Part shown: piece by piece, positions 51,443 through 59,740 of the stretch | How the letters are laid out: each line of letters starts with the position of its first letter | Numbering within the stretch: position 1 is the stretch's first letter | Assembly (NCBI GenBank): GCA_013824685.1 | Contig: PNOG01000011.1 | Span: 1 to 64,000, forward strand | Source of the DNA: Coprothermobacter sp. | GTDB lineage: Bacteria; Caldisericota; Caldisericia; Cryosericales; Cryosericaceae | Direction of reading: 5' to 3' | Length of the DNA: 64,000 nucleotides | Position numbers and translations under genes: made by a program | The notes under the pieces: generated by a model | Database searches by the model: none | Told to the model about the DNA's origin: nothing | Seen by the model: the letters and a program-made list of their open reading frames with translations, nothing else

Positions 51443-51470
51443 TTGTCAGCTTGGCGCTATTTGGTACAAT
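51443..51470 (+). promoter_or_regulatory. Promoter of hrcA
   Basis: TTGTCA and TACAAT with a 16-base spacer and an extended TGG before the -10. The layout closely resembles the rpsB promoter at 58803-58831. No CIRCE operator overlaps it. Confidence 0.7.
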
Positions 51471-51486
51471 AGATAAGGTGAGATAG

Positions 51487-52515
51487 ATGTTCCTGACAGA
51501 ACGGCAGAAGCGCATATTGCTGGCCATCGTCCGGAAGTACATGGACGACGGCGAGCCTGTCAGTTCGGGATTCGTAACCAGCCAACTGGGCAACGACCTC
51601 TCGTCTGCGACGATCCGCAATGAAATGGCGGAGCTTAGCAGCATGGGATATCTTCAGCAGCCCCACATCTCCGCCGGGCGCGTTCCGACTGTCCTGGCCT
51701 ATCACATGTATATCTCGGCATTCCTCGTCGAGGCGACGCGTCAGCGCATGTTCACCGGACCGATGGATCTCCCGCTGCAGTACGAGAGTCTACCGCGCCT
51801 GTTCGACGGGGTGGCCACAGCCGTGTCTGACCGAACGAAGAAAGTGAGTTTCGTCCTGTCCCCCCCCATCAACTCTGTGACCCTGCGTCATGTCAGCCTC
51901 GTGCCGTTCAGCGAGACAGGGCTCATGCTGGTCTTCATCACTGACCGCGAGAACGTCGATGGATACAAGCTGCTTGCTCCGGCGGATACGACTGAACAGG
52001 AACTCGCAGACATCAATGCCATTTTTGCCCGGGAGCTTCGCGGGAAGAGCATCGAAGAGGGCATTCGTACCCTTCACTGTGGCAACGTGCTGCCACAGGA
52101 TCTTGCTCTACGCTACGGAGGTGTTCTGGACGCCGTGGCCGAGCTTATGGAAGGCGAGTTGCGCAAGGGAGAGAGCCAGATCTTTGTCCGGGGTATTGAA
52201 CAGATGTTGAGCGACCTTCCCGATGACCAGATTGGGGCGTTTTCCACGCTGAGCACCTTCCTGAGCCGCGAAGAGGTCGTGAAACCCTACCTCAACTCGC
52301 TGAGCGATCGGGGAGAGATCAGCCTGTTCATCGGAGAGGAGAACCAGCGGGAGGAACTGAGGAGCTTCAGCCTCGTGTCGGTCAGCTACTCGCTCGATTC
52401 GAACCAGCGGGGCGTGCTTGGTGTCGTTGGTCCCATCCGCATGAACTACATCCGGGCCATCACGGTTCTGGAGAGTTTCGCAGGATACCTCGGCAGGGTC
52501 TCGGGTAGCGGCTGA
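51487..52515 (+). CDS. hrcA: Heat-inducible transcription repressor HrcA
   Basis: A 342-residue repressor of heat-shock genes. The winged-helix N-terminus (RQKRILLAIVRKYMDDGEPVSSGFV, SSATIRNEMAELSSMGYLQQPHISAGRVPT) is diagnostic, followed by the GAF-like and inserted dimerising regions. A modest AAGGTGA precedes the ATG. The usual grpE-dnaK-dnaJ neighbours are replaced by rsmE-mtaB-HIT, and no CIRCE sequence was seen in the window. Confidence 0.95.
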   Translation: MFLTERQKRILLAIVRKYMDDGEPVSSGFVTSQLGNDLSSATIRNEMAELSSMGYLQQPHISAGRVPTVLAYHMYISAFLVEATRQRMFTGPMDLPLQYESLPRLFDGVATAVSDRTKKVSFVLSPPINSVTLRHVSLVPFSETGLMLVFITDRENVDGYKLLAPADTTEQELADINAIFARELRGKSIEEGIRTLHCGNVLPQDLALRYGGVLDAVAELMEGELRKGESQIFVRGIEQMLSDLPDDQIGAFSTLSTFLSREEVVKPYLNSLSDRGEISLFIGEENQREELRSFSLVSVSYSLDSNQRGVLGVVGPIRMNYIRAITVLESFAGYLGRVSGSG

Positions 52516-52518
52516 TCC

Positions 52519-53244
52519 ATGCCGGCGTTCGAGGCGGGTCGGTCGCTCAGGCTTGGCGAACATGTCATGCTTGGCGGCACGCCTGCCGCACATCACATTG
52601 CAGATGTCCTCCGCGCTCGTCACGGCGAACGAATCGTCCTGTTTCATGCAGGAGAACTATATGACGCGGTTGTTGAAGATGCCTCCAGATCCGGCCTCGC
52701 CGTCTCCGTGGAGGGCATCCGCCAGTCGCCCTTCTCCCAATACCCGGTCATCCTGTTGCAGGCAATCATCCGGCCTGCACTGCTCGACGACGTTGTCCAC
52801 GTTTGTGCTCCGCTGGGAGTGCATCGTTTCGTCCTGTTTGCCGCTGAGCGCAGCCAGCCATGGAATGTCGCCGGGCGGCTCGAGCGCCTGAACCAGGTGG
52901 CCCTGTCGTCAGCCGAGCAGGCCGAGATGGGCGACGTCCCAACCGTCGAACTGGCAACGGGGCTCCACGGCGCTTTGTCATGTGCCGGCCCCGTGGACAG
53001 TCTGGTCATGATGTCTCCTCGCGCAGCCTCGACCATGACGGGATGTGTGCGTGATGGGGCGCTTGCTCTGGATGGTTCCGTTGCGGTCGCAGTTGGCCCT
53101 GAGGGTGGGTTCTCGGAGTCAGAGGAAGCCTTGCTCATCGAACGAGGCGCTTTGGCCGTCCGCCTCAGCACGGGCATTCTCAGGAGCGAGCTGGCCGGGT
53201 TTGCCGCCATGCTCATGATGCGCGAGTTGCAGGCGACACCGTGA
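52519..53244 (+). CDS. rsmE: 16S rRNA m3U1498 methyltransferase
   Basis: A 241-residue SPOUT methyltransferase that methylates U1498 of 16S rRNA using SAM. The knot region has AVGPEGGFSESEEALL and LSTGILRSELAGFAA. The N-terminal PUA-like part contains HIADVLRARHGERIVLFHAGELYDA. It starts 3 bases after the hrcA stop and ends in a four-base overlap with mtaB. The order hrcA...rsmE-mtaB is common, usually with dnaJ and prmA in between. Confidence 0.92.
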   Translation: MPAFEAGRSLRLGEHVMLGGTPAAHHIADVLRARHGERIVLFHAGELYDAVVEDASRSGLAVSVEGIRQSPFSQYPVILLQAIIRPALLDDVVHVCAPLGVHRFVLFAAERSQPWNVAGRLERLNQVALSSAEQAEMGDVPTVELATGLHGALSCAGPVDSLVMMSPRAASTMTGCVRDGALALDGSVAVAVGPEGGFSESEEALLIERGALAVRLSTGILRSELAGFAAMLMMRELQATP

Positions 53245-54572
53245 AGGTGTACATTTACACGCTTGGCTGCAAGGTCAACGAGGTCGACTCCGAGCTCTAT
53301 GCGCAGGAAATGCGATTGCTGGGCGCCGAGACGACCACGACGATGACGGAAGCCGATGCCGTCGTCGTGAACTCGTGCAGCGTCACAAACCGAGCCCAGG
53401 CTCAGAGCTTGCAGTTTGCGCGTCGTTCCCTTCGTGAACGGCCGGGTGTGCCCGTGTATCTCACGGGATGCGGAGCAACACTGCTGAACCTGACGCGTAC
53501 AGAAGCTCCTGCCGGCGTCGCCGTCGTTGCCATGCGCGATCGAGCGAAAGTGGCGAGGCTGGTCGTCCGCTCAGGTGAGGCAGTGCAGGTTCCTGCGCGA
53601 TGGGTCGATGGGTGCATCCGGAGAGCAGGCCCTCGCAACCGCGTGGATGTGCGCATTCAGGAGGGCTGCGACAACATGTGCACCTATTGTGCGGTCCCGT
53701 TTGTGCGTGGCTCGCGCCTGGAATCCAAGTCCGCCCTCGTAGCAGTGGACGAAGTCATGGGGTTGGCGACGGCGGGCGTCAAGGAAGTCGTGCTGACCGG
53801 CACAGAGATAGGCAAGTACGGGAAGACGCCACTTGCATTGGAAGAACATGCTCGTGAGGAAGCGCCGGACGGGCTGCCCGTTCTGCTGGACAGCATGCTG
53901 GGGGCGCTTGAGACTGCAGGGCTTCCGACTCGTGTACGCATCAGCTCGTTGAACCCGGACGCGATCACGGCAGCACTGGTCAGCCAGTTTGCGAATCATG
54001 CCGCGCTCTGTCCACAGCTGCATCTTCCCCTGCAGAGCGGCAGTGACGCAGTGCTGCAGCGCATGCGTCGACCGTACGCATCGAAGGACCTGCTGGGCAG
54101 TGTGCAACGCCTGCGGGCGGTCGACCCGTCGTTTACGCTCACGACGGACGTCATCGTCGGATTTCCTGGCGAGACCGAGCAGGACCTGCAGGCTACCCTG
54201 GACATGGTCCGGCTAGCGGCGTTTGCCAAGGTCCATGTCTTCCCTTATTCACCTCGTCCATTCACCCCTGCGGCGCGCGAGGAGCACCAGGTCCCGGCCG
54301 GAGTCGCGAAGGAGCGGCTGCACCGCGTGCTTGAGGCTGCGGAGCAGACGGGGATGGCCTTTGCCCGCCGGTTCATCGGTCGAGACGTGACGATCGTTTC
54401 GGAGAAGTCTGTTCCCGGGGAGGTCGAAGGGTACTCGGAGCACTACCTCTGGACGGAGGGACATGTGTGTGGGAACAAGATGCTCGAACGCGACAGCTTT
54501 GTCGTCGTCCATGTCGAGGGCTGTCACTTCGACGGCGACCGGGTCGTCCTTTCCGGGAGTGTAGCCACATGA
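53241..54572 (+). CDS. mtaB: tRNA (t6A37) methylthiotransferase MtaB
   Basis: A 443-residue radical-SAM enzyme converting t6A37 to ms2t6A37 in tRNA. N-terminal MTTase domain: TLGCKVNEVDSE, VNSCSVTN, LTGCGA (three Cys for the auxiliary cluster). Radical-SAM site: CDNMCTYCAVPFVRG. HLPLQSGSD and a C-terminal TRAM domain follow. The start is GTG at 53241, overlapping rsmE by four bases, and its end overlaps the HIT gene by ATGA. Confidence 0.95.
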   Translation: MKVYIYTLGCKVNEVDSELYAQEMRLLGAETTTTMTEADAVVVNSCSVTNRAQAQSLQFARRSLRERPGVPVYLTGCGATLLNLTRTEAPAGVAVVAMRDRAKVARLVVRSGEAVQVPARWVDGCIRRAGPRNRVDVRIQEGCDNMCTYCAVPFVRGSRLESKSALVAVDEVMGLATAGVKEVVLTGTEIGKYGKTPLALEEHAREEAPDGLPVLLDSMLGALETAGLPTRVRISSLNPDAITAALVSQFANHAALCPQLHLPLQSGSDAVLQRMRRPYASKDLLGSVQRLRAVDPSFTLTTDVIVGFPGETEQDLQATLDMVRLAAFAKVHVFPYSPRPFTPAAREEHQVPAGVAKERLHRVLEAAEQTGMAFARRFIGRDVTIVSEKSVPGEVEGYSEHYLWTEGHVCGNKMLERDSFVVVHVEGCHFDGDRVVLSGSVAT

Positions 54573-54934
54573 TGAGCGCGAACGAACAGAACTGTGTCTT
54601 CTGCCGTGTCGGCCGGCACGAAGCACCGGCCGAATACGTCTATGAGGATGAGACGGTCTTCGTCATCAAGGACCGGTTCCCGAAGGCGCCGGTACACCTG
54701 CTCGTGATCCCCCGCAAGCACATCGCTCGCATCGATGCTCTCTGCATAGAAGACAATGGGTTGATCGTTCACCTCTTCGAGGTTGTCCGGCTGATCGCGG
54801 TCAAGTATCACCTTGAAGCAGGGTACCGCGTCATCATCAACTCGGGCACCGAAGGTGGACAGACCGTGTCACACCTGCACATTCACATCATCGCGGGCAA
54901 GTGTCTGGGGTTCAGGGAGGACGCTGCTCTCTAG
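54569..54934 (+). CDS. HIT-family nucleotide-binding protein
   Basis: A 121-residue histidine-triad hydrolase. N-terminal CVFC zinc pair, VIPRKHIARID, and the triad HLHIHII near residue 108. It probably hydrolyses nucleoside phosphoramidates. ATGs at 54569 and 54572 are adjacent; the first overlaps the mtaB stop. Its stop TAG shares CTAG with the stop of the ferritin-like gene on the other strand. Confidence 0.92.
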   Translation: MMSANEQNCVFCRVGRHEAPAEYVYEDETVFVIKDRFPKAPVHLLVIPRKHIARIDALCIEDNGLIVHLFEVVRLIAVKYHLEAGYRVIINSGTEGGQTVSHLHIHIIAGKCLGFREDAAL

Positions 54935-55431
54935 AACGGTGCGAACCGGTTCTCCGCCCAGATGCGCTCTTTGAGGAGATCATATGCCTTCTCGAGAAGA
55001 TGAAGGTGGAGCTTCTCCCATTCTTCCAGCTGTCTGTAGAGTGAAACCTCATCGGGCTGGGTGGCTTTTTCGGCCGCCGCATGATAGAATTCCCATGAAT
55101 TGCGCTCAAGCAGCATGCTCGTATGGATCGCGGAGGCCTCGTGCTGTGAGAGATCTGTTGCGCTGCGCACGGCGTCGGCCAGGACCCCATCGTGCGTCGT
55201 TTCTTTCAGTGCTGCGAGTTCAGTGATGTCCAGCATGCCGCCCGCCAGCACGTGGTCCAGTTCCTTGCTGATGTACTTCCGGTGTTTCTCCTCCTGCTCG
55301 GTCAGATAAACGAAAACATCGCGCACATCTCCTTTGGGCAGGGTATAGGTTACGCCGCGGTAGAACAGCCATCCTTCGATTTCCAGCTGCAGTGCATCCT
55401 TGAGAAGAGCAACCATTCCTTCTTCGCTCAT
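54931..55431 (-). CDS. Ferritin-like diiron protein (rubrerythrin-related)
   Basis: A 166-residue four-helix protein. ALQLEIEGWLFY, TEQEEKHRKYI, HEASAIHTSMLLERNSWEFY and LEEWEKLHLHLLE carry the paired Glu and ExxH iron ligands of the ferritin-like superfamily. No C-terminal rubredoxin domain is present. It may act in oxidative stress. GGAGGTG precedes the ATG at 55431, which overlaps the helicase stop by ATGA. Confidence 0.83.
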   Translation of the reverse strand: MSEEGMVALLKDALQLEIEGWLFYRGVTYTLPKGDVRDVFVYLTEQEEKHRKYISKELDHVLAGGMLDITELAALKETTHDGVLADAVRSATDLSQHEASAIHTSMLLERNSWEFYHAAAEKATQPDEVSLYRQLEEWEKLHLHLLEKAYDLLKERIWAENRFAPF

Positions 55432-57737
55432 TTGCCACCTCCAGTGGTCGTGTCGAGTCTGTCGAGCAGGAGCCCGAGCAGAACACGTGCACCGTTCTTG
55501 TCCAGCGGCTTGTTGTTGTTGCCACACTTGGGCGAGTACACGCAGCTTGGACAGCCATCCTTGCAGGGGCACTCGGTCACCCGGTCCAGTGCAAGGCTTA
55601 CGACATCGCGGAAGCGGCCGTATGCCGATTCGGTGAGGCCGACGCCTCCGATATGTCCATCATACACAAAGATGCTGGGTTTCAACGTATCCCGGTGGAG
55701 TATCGTCGAGATGCCACCCAAGTCACGCTGGTCGCACAGCACGACGATCGGCATCAGGGCGATGAGCAGGTGCTCGGCTGCGTGCAGGCTCCCTGCGATG
55801 TCATAGCCGCCTTCCCCCAGCGTATGGAGCATGGCATCAGACACGGTGATCCACAGCGCCATCGTATCATAGCTGATCTCGGGCGTGTCGATGTATTCTC
55901 GCCCAACCTCCGTCTCGATGTGAAAGCTCTTCTTGATGAAGCCGACCGTCTGCTCGGACACCACGACCTTGCCGAACGACAGGCCGACATCGCCGTAGTC
56001 ACGATGGTCCCGTTCGTTCTGGACGACGACGTCGCTGCGGATAATTGCATCGGTGTAGTAGTTCTGCGTCGTGGGGATGGCATGGACGACCTGCTGTTCG
56101 TGATCATTGTCCGTGACGAGATACGAGTCTCCCTGATGGAGGAACACGGCACCGGGGTAGAATTCCTCGATGACCTTGTACGCGTCGGCTTCCTCGATAA
56201 CCTGCCCGTCGCCCTGGTTGAGAATGTGGTAGCGTTTGTCCGAGAGGGTCCGCAGGCTCACGAACCGATGTGGATAGGTCTCCATCGACACGATGAGTGG
56301 GCCACGTGGGCGCAGCTTCCCGTCTGTCACCAACTGTTCGACGAGCGGCGTGCACTCTGGGCCGAAGTATTCGACATCGACTGCTCGCAGCGGGAGTTCA
56401 TATGCCGCGCAGCGGAGGTGAGCGCTCAGGATGTACTCGTTGTCAGGGTTGATCGTCGGCGTGCCGAAGTGGCCTGACGTGAGGAAGCCTGGCGTCTGAA
56501 CAACGTATTGGTCGAGTGGGTTTGATGACGCGACAAACACGGACAGCGAATGGTCCCGTTCGCGCCCCGCCCGCCCCATCTGCTGAAAGAGGCTGGTCAC
56601 GGAACCAGGGTAGCCCGCCGTGATCGACACGTCGAGGTGTCCGATGTCGATGCCGAGCTCGAGGGCATTGGTCGCGATGACGCCGGTCAGCTCACCGGAC
56701 GAAAGGCGGTGTTCGATGCCCCTGCGAACGGCGGGGAGGTAGCCCGCGCGGTAGGTTGCGACGCGATCCCTAAGGCGCTGGCCCTTGCCAGCTCCGGCAT
56801 CCCGGACGTACTTGTACAACAACTCCGCTTCCTGACGCGATTTCGTGAACATGATCGTTCGCACATCTTCCTGAACGGCGCGCTGAAAAAGCCACAGCGC
56901 TTCCTTCATGACGCTCTTGCGAATGTTGTTCTGCTTGTCGACGATCCTCGGGTTGAACAGCAGGAGGGTCCGCTTGCCCTCAGGGGCTCCCGAGGGATCG
57001 GCTTGGCTCACAATCTCACCTGTCAGCTGGGAAGCGAACTTGCCGGGTTCGTCGATCGTAGCGGACGTGACAATGAACACGGGGTGGGCGCCGTAAAAGT
57101 TGGCCAGCCGCCGAAGACGCCGCAGGAGCAGAGCCATGTGCGATCCCAGGACGCCATGGTAGTAGTGACCTTCGTCGACGACGACAAACGCCAGTCCGCG
57201 CATGAACCGTGACCAGCTCTCGTGATACGGCAGAATGCTGTAATGGAGGCTGTCGGGGTTGGACAGGATGAGGCGCCCGAACTTGCGCAGCTGGCGCCTC
57301 GCGTCGGGGTCGGTATCGCCATCATAGACGGCGGTGTTGATGCGGTCCATGCATCGTTCCATTTCCCTGAGTTTGGCCAGCTGGTCTTCGATCAGCGCCT
57401 TCGTGGGGTAGAGGAACAGAGCCGTTGCGCCGGGATGCTTGAGGAGATGATTCAGGACCGGCAACTGGAAGGCGAGGCTCTTTCCGCTTGCCGTGGGGCT
57501 GACCACTGTTACATTGTAGCCGCCCTCGGCGCTGTCGAAGCAGGCCCGCTGGAAGGCATACAGCTCGCGGATCCCCTTGTCCGCAAGGTCGGCTGACAAG
57601 TCGGGATCCACGGCTGGTGGCAGAGGAGCGAACGTCGCTTCCCGCGCTTCGAAGTCCAGTCGGCCGACGATCTGTCCATCATAGTCCTGCGAGGTCGTCA
57701 GCTCCCGCAACAGGAACTGTAGTTCATGCTCTGTCAT
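55428..57737 (-). CDS. MrfA/YprA-type DEAD/H helicase with C-terminal DUF1998
   Basis: A 769-residue superfamily 2 helicase. Motif I SPTASGKS, DEGH box (VVVDEGHYYHG), motif III TSAT, and motifs V-VI (NALELGIDIGHLDVSITAGYP, QQMGRAGRERDHS) are visible. The C-terminal DUF1998 region carries CPCKDGCPSCVYSPKCG, four Cys that bind a metal or Fe-S cluster in MrfA/Hrq1 helicases. Family members repair cross-linked DNA. The start at 57737 has a weak Shine-Dalgarno. It is translationally coupled to the ferritin-like gene. Confidence 0.92.
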   Translation of the reverse strand: MTEHELQFLLRELTTSQDYDGQIVGRLDFEAREATFAPLPPAVDPDLSADLADKGIRELYAFQRACFDSAEGGYNVTVVSPTASGKSLAFQLPVLNHLLKHPGATALFLYPTKALIEDQLAKLREMERCMDRINTAVYDGDTDPDARRQLRKFGRLILSNPDSLHYSILPYHESWSRFMRGLAFVVVDEGHYYHGVLGSHMALLLRRLRRLANFYGAHPVFIVTSATIDEPGKFASQLTGEIVSQADPSGAPEGKRTLLLFNPRIVDKQNNIRKSVMKEALWLFQRAVQEDVRTIMFTKSRQEAELLYKYVRDAGAGKGQRLRDRVATYRAGYLPAVRRGIEHRLSSGELTGVIATNALELGIDIGHLDVSITAGYPGSVTSLFQQMGRAGRERDHSLSVFVASSNPLDQYVVQTPGFLTSGHFGTPTINPDNEYILSAHLRCAAYELPLRAVDVEYFGPECTPLVEQLVTDGKLRPRGPLIVSMETYPHRFVSLRTLSDKRYHILNQGDGQVIEEADAYKVIEEFYPGAVFLHQGDSYLVTDNDHEQQVVHAIPTTQNYYTDAIIRSDVVVQNERDHRDYGDVGLSFGKVVVSEQTVGFIKKSFHIETEVGREYIDTPEISYDTMALWITVSDAMLHTLGEGGYDIAGSLHAAEHLLIALMPIVVLCDQRDLGGISTILHRDTLKPSIFVYDGHIGGVGLTESAYGRFRDVVSLALDRVTECPCKDGCPSCVYSPKCGNNNKPLDKNGARVLLGLLLDRLDTTTGGGK

Positions 57738-57768
57738 GAAACCAGTGTACCCGTAACGGGCACAACAA

Positions 57769-57797
57769 AAAGGCGTGCGCAGGGAGCGCACGCCTTT
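57769..57797 (-). terminator. Rho-independent terminator upstream of the helicase gene
   Basis: AAAGGCGTGCGC pairs with GCGCACGCCTTT over a 5-base loop; on the minus strand it is followed by TTGTTGTG after the paired T run. It ends the gene at 57824-58117. Confidence 0.82.
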
Positions 57798-57823
57798 CAA
57801 AGGCTTCTATCGGGGGAAAAAGC

Positions 57824-58117
57824 TCAAGCGTTGTCGGCGCTGATCTTCTTGAGCTCTTCCTGTTTGGCAGCTACCTGGGCTTCAAACTCGCCGACTGCCG
57901 CCTGAACTGTGGCGAATGCGGCGGTGATGTCATCGATGGTCTTTCCCTGCTCAAGCATGGCGTACACATTGACGCCGAATTCCTGCTTGGCGTCCTTGAT
58001 CTTGCCCTGAAGACCTGAGATGGCCATCTTCAGCTTGGTGCTTGCCGCCAAATCCTTCGCTCCGTCGGCGGCCTTGCCCGCAGCGTTCTTGAGCTTGTCC
58101 ATCCAACCGTCTGCCAT
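57824..58117 (-). CDS. Small helical protein of unknown function
   Basis: A 97-residue protein, mostly amphipathic helix and probably coiled coil from residue 35 onward (AISGLQGKIKDAKQEFGVNVYAMLEQGKTIDD, EAQVAAKQEELKKI). The start of the mature reading has an apolipoprotein-like Ala/Lys-rich stretch (WMDKLKNAAGKAADGAKDLAA). AGGAGG is four bases before the ATG at 58117. It follows the Roadblock gene and is closed by a terminator. Confidence 0.75.
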   Translation of the reverse strand: MADGWMDKLKNAAGKAADGAKDLAASTKLKMAISGLQGKIKDAKQEFGVNVYAMLEQGKTIDDITAAFATVQAAVGEFEAQVAAKQEELKKISADNA

Positions 58118-58257
58118 GATTCCTCCTTGTACAGTGTCACATGCCTGTAGCGCATGTTCCCGAAAACAGCTTGCAGCGTCCGAGTAGCACCACAATGGGA
58201 CCAGAGATGTCGGATAACCGACAGTGCCGCGCCAGAAATGCCCGCGCGCGGCAGCGG

Positions 58258-58593
58258 CTACATCTGTGTTCTGAGCTGGTTGGCCGCCTTGCGAATCTCG
58301 ATGCGCAGACGCCCGAGATTCACTTCCGCGTTCGTGAGAACCACGAGAAACGCATCGGGCAGGTCGATCATGAAGGCCTTGCCGTTGTCGCTCTCGAGCG
58401 TAATCATGCCGATCGTCCCTATAGCCATGATGCCAGATGTCGTCGAAGCGCTCTGAAAAACACTTGCCGCCATGCCGGCGACAGACTCCTCATCCTGGTT
58501 CAGAGTGCTGGCAATGACAAGGCCGTCCTTGCTCACGACGGCGCTTCCGGTCACACCCATTTCCTTGTTCAGGTTCCGCAAGACCTCTTCCAT
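58258..58593 (-). CDS. Roadblock/LC7-domain protein
   Basis: A 111-residue single-domain protein. VTGSAVVSKDGLVIAST and the alternating strand-helix pattern (ASVFQSASTTSGIMAIGTIGMITLES, FMIDLPDAFLVVLTNAEVNLGRLRIEIRKAA) are typical of MglB-like Roadblock proteins that regulate small GTPases. No MglA GTPase is adjacent. GGAGG is four bases before the ATG. Its 5' leader is about 80 bases. Confidence 0.88.
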   Translation of the reverse strand: MEEVLRNLNKEMGVTGSAVVSKDGLVIASTLNQDEESVAGMAASVFQSASTTSGIMAIGTIGMITLESDNGKAFMIDLPDAFLVVLTNAEVNLGRLRIEIRKAANQLRTQM

Positions 58594-58677
58594 GGTGCCT
58601 CCTCATGCCCCTCTCGTGCTCTTTCAGCAGGCGCGTCTCCTTGCAGCGAACAACGGGCTTCCTTGTCTCTGTATTCC

Positions 58678-58705
58678 ATTGTAGAGACGATGAAATGCAA
58701 GTCAA
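58678..58705 (-). promoter_or_regulatory. Promoter of the Roadblock gene
   Basis: On the minus strand TTGACT and TACAAT are separated by 16 bases. Confidence 0.65.
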
Positions 58706-58802
58706 TTGGAGAGAAGCGGCGTATTCGGACATCTAGACACCGCATTGCCTCCACGTGGATGTGCAACACCTATGCGTCCTCCCTGTCGTCACAGCGCCTC
58801 GC

Positions 58803-58831
58803 TTGTCAGCTGTGGCATTTTCTGGTACAAT
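58803..58831 (+). promoter_or_regulatory. Promoter of the rpsB-tsf-pyrH-frr-uppS-dxr-rseP operon
   Basis: TTGTCA and TACAAT with a 17-base spacer and an extended TGG before the -10, nearly the same text as the hrcA promoter. Confidence 0.72.
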
Positions 58832-58933
58832 TGGCATGCAAGATTCCACACGCCTGGGATTCTGGAGTGTTCCGCATCGCGGTTCTCCGGGAGTTGAACG
58901 GGCGGAGGCAAAAAACTAACAGGAGGCACTATT

Positions 58934-59740
58934 GTGGCAGTCGTAACAATGAAGTCCCTGCTTGAGGCAGGCGTGCATTTTGGTCACCAGGTCCGCAGAT
59001 GGGACCCGCGCATGAAACATTTCATCTTCACACAGCGCAACGGCATTCACATCTTTGACCTCAAACAGACCGTCTCCAAGCTCGACGAGGCGTACGCGTT
59101 CCTTTCGAAGGTTTCGCGCGAAGGTGGCAACGTCATCTTCATCGGTACCAAGAAGGCTGCGCAAGATATCGTTCGTGAAGAAGCGACTCGTGCAGGCGCC
59201 TGGTATGTCAACGAGCGCTGGGTCGGCGGCCTCATGACCAACTACATCACTGTCCGCAAGAGCATTGACCGCCTGAAGCAGATCGACCGTGAAGAAGCCG
59301 ATGGCGTTGTCGAGACAATGGGAATCAAGGAACGCACGAGGACCATGAAGTCCAAGGCTCGCCTGAGCAAGCTGTTCGGTGGCCTTCGTACCATGGAAGG
59401 CCTTCCCCGCGCCATCTATGTCATCGACACCCACAAGGAGCATAGCGCCATTCAGGAAGCACATGTGCTTGGCATTCCGGTGGTCGCCATCGTCGACACC
59501 AACTGCAACCCTGACGAGATCGACTACCAGATTCCGGCAAACGACGATGCAATCAGGTCTCTCCGTCTCATCACTGCGCTCATGGCCAGCGCCCTCATCG
59601 AAGGACGCGAGGGCGTGCAGCAGTCCGAGGCAAACGAGGAGCACGCGAGCATGGCCGACTTCGCCCACGAATCTGAGAAGGCGAAGGAGATAGCGACAGA
59701 GGTCGAGGACAGCACGGACGACGAGAATGAGGTGAGATAA
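58934..59740 (+). CDS. rpsB: 30S ribosomal protein S2
   Basis: A 268-residue S2 protein, with VTMKSLLEAGVHFGHQVRRWDPRMKHFIF at the N-terminus, RWVGGLMTNY in the middle and PVVAIVDTNCNPDEIDYQIPANDDAIRS near residue 190. An acidic tail after 235 is not part of the core. The start is GTG at 58934 with AGGAGG seven bases upstream. Its stop shares one base with the tsf ATG (TAATG). Confidence 0.98.
   Translation: MAVVTMKSLLEAGVHFGHQVRRWDPRMKHFIFTQRNGIHIFDLKQTVSKLDEAYAFLSKVSREGGNVIFIGTKKAAQDIVREEATRAGAWYVNERWVGGLMTNYITVRKSIDRLKQIDREEADGVVETMGIKERTRTMKSKARLSKLFGGLRTMEGLPRAIYVIDTHKEHSAIQEAHVLGIPVVAIVDTNCNPDEIDYQIPANDDAIRSLRLITALMASALIEGREGVQQSEANEEHASMADFAHESEKAKEIATEVEDSTDDENEVR

Larger units (their letters stand above)
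58594..58933. other. Divergent intergenic region (340 bp)
   Basis: It holds the minus-strand promoter of the Roadblock gene (58678-58705) and the plus-strand promoter of the rpsB operon (58803-58831). The roughly 95-base rpsB leader may carry autoregulation by S2, but I see no clear structure. No gene is supported. Confidence 0.6.

Noticed and set aside
58225-58253. A TGCCGCGC...GCGCGGCA inverted repeat after the Roadblock gene as a terminator
   Set aside because: The stem is only 8 bp with a 13-base loop and no T run on the minus strand, so I could not support termination.
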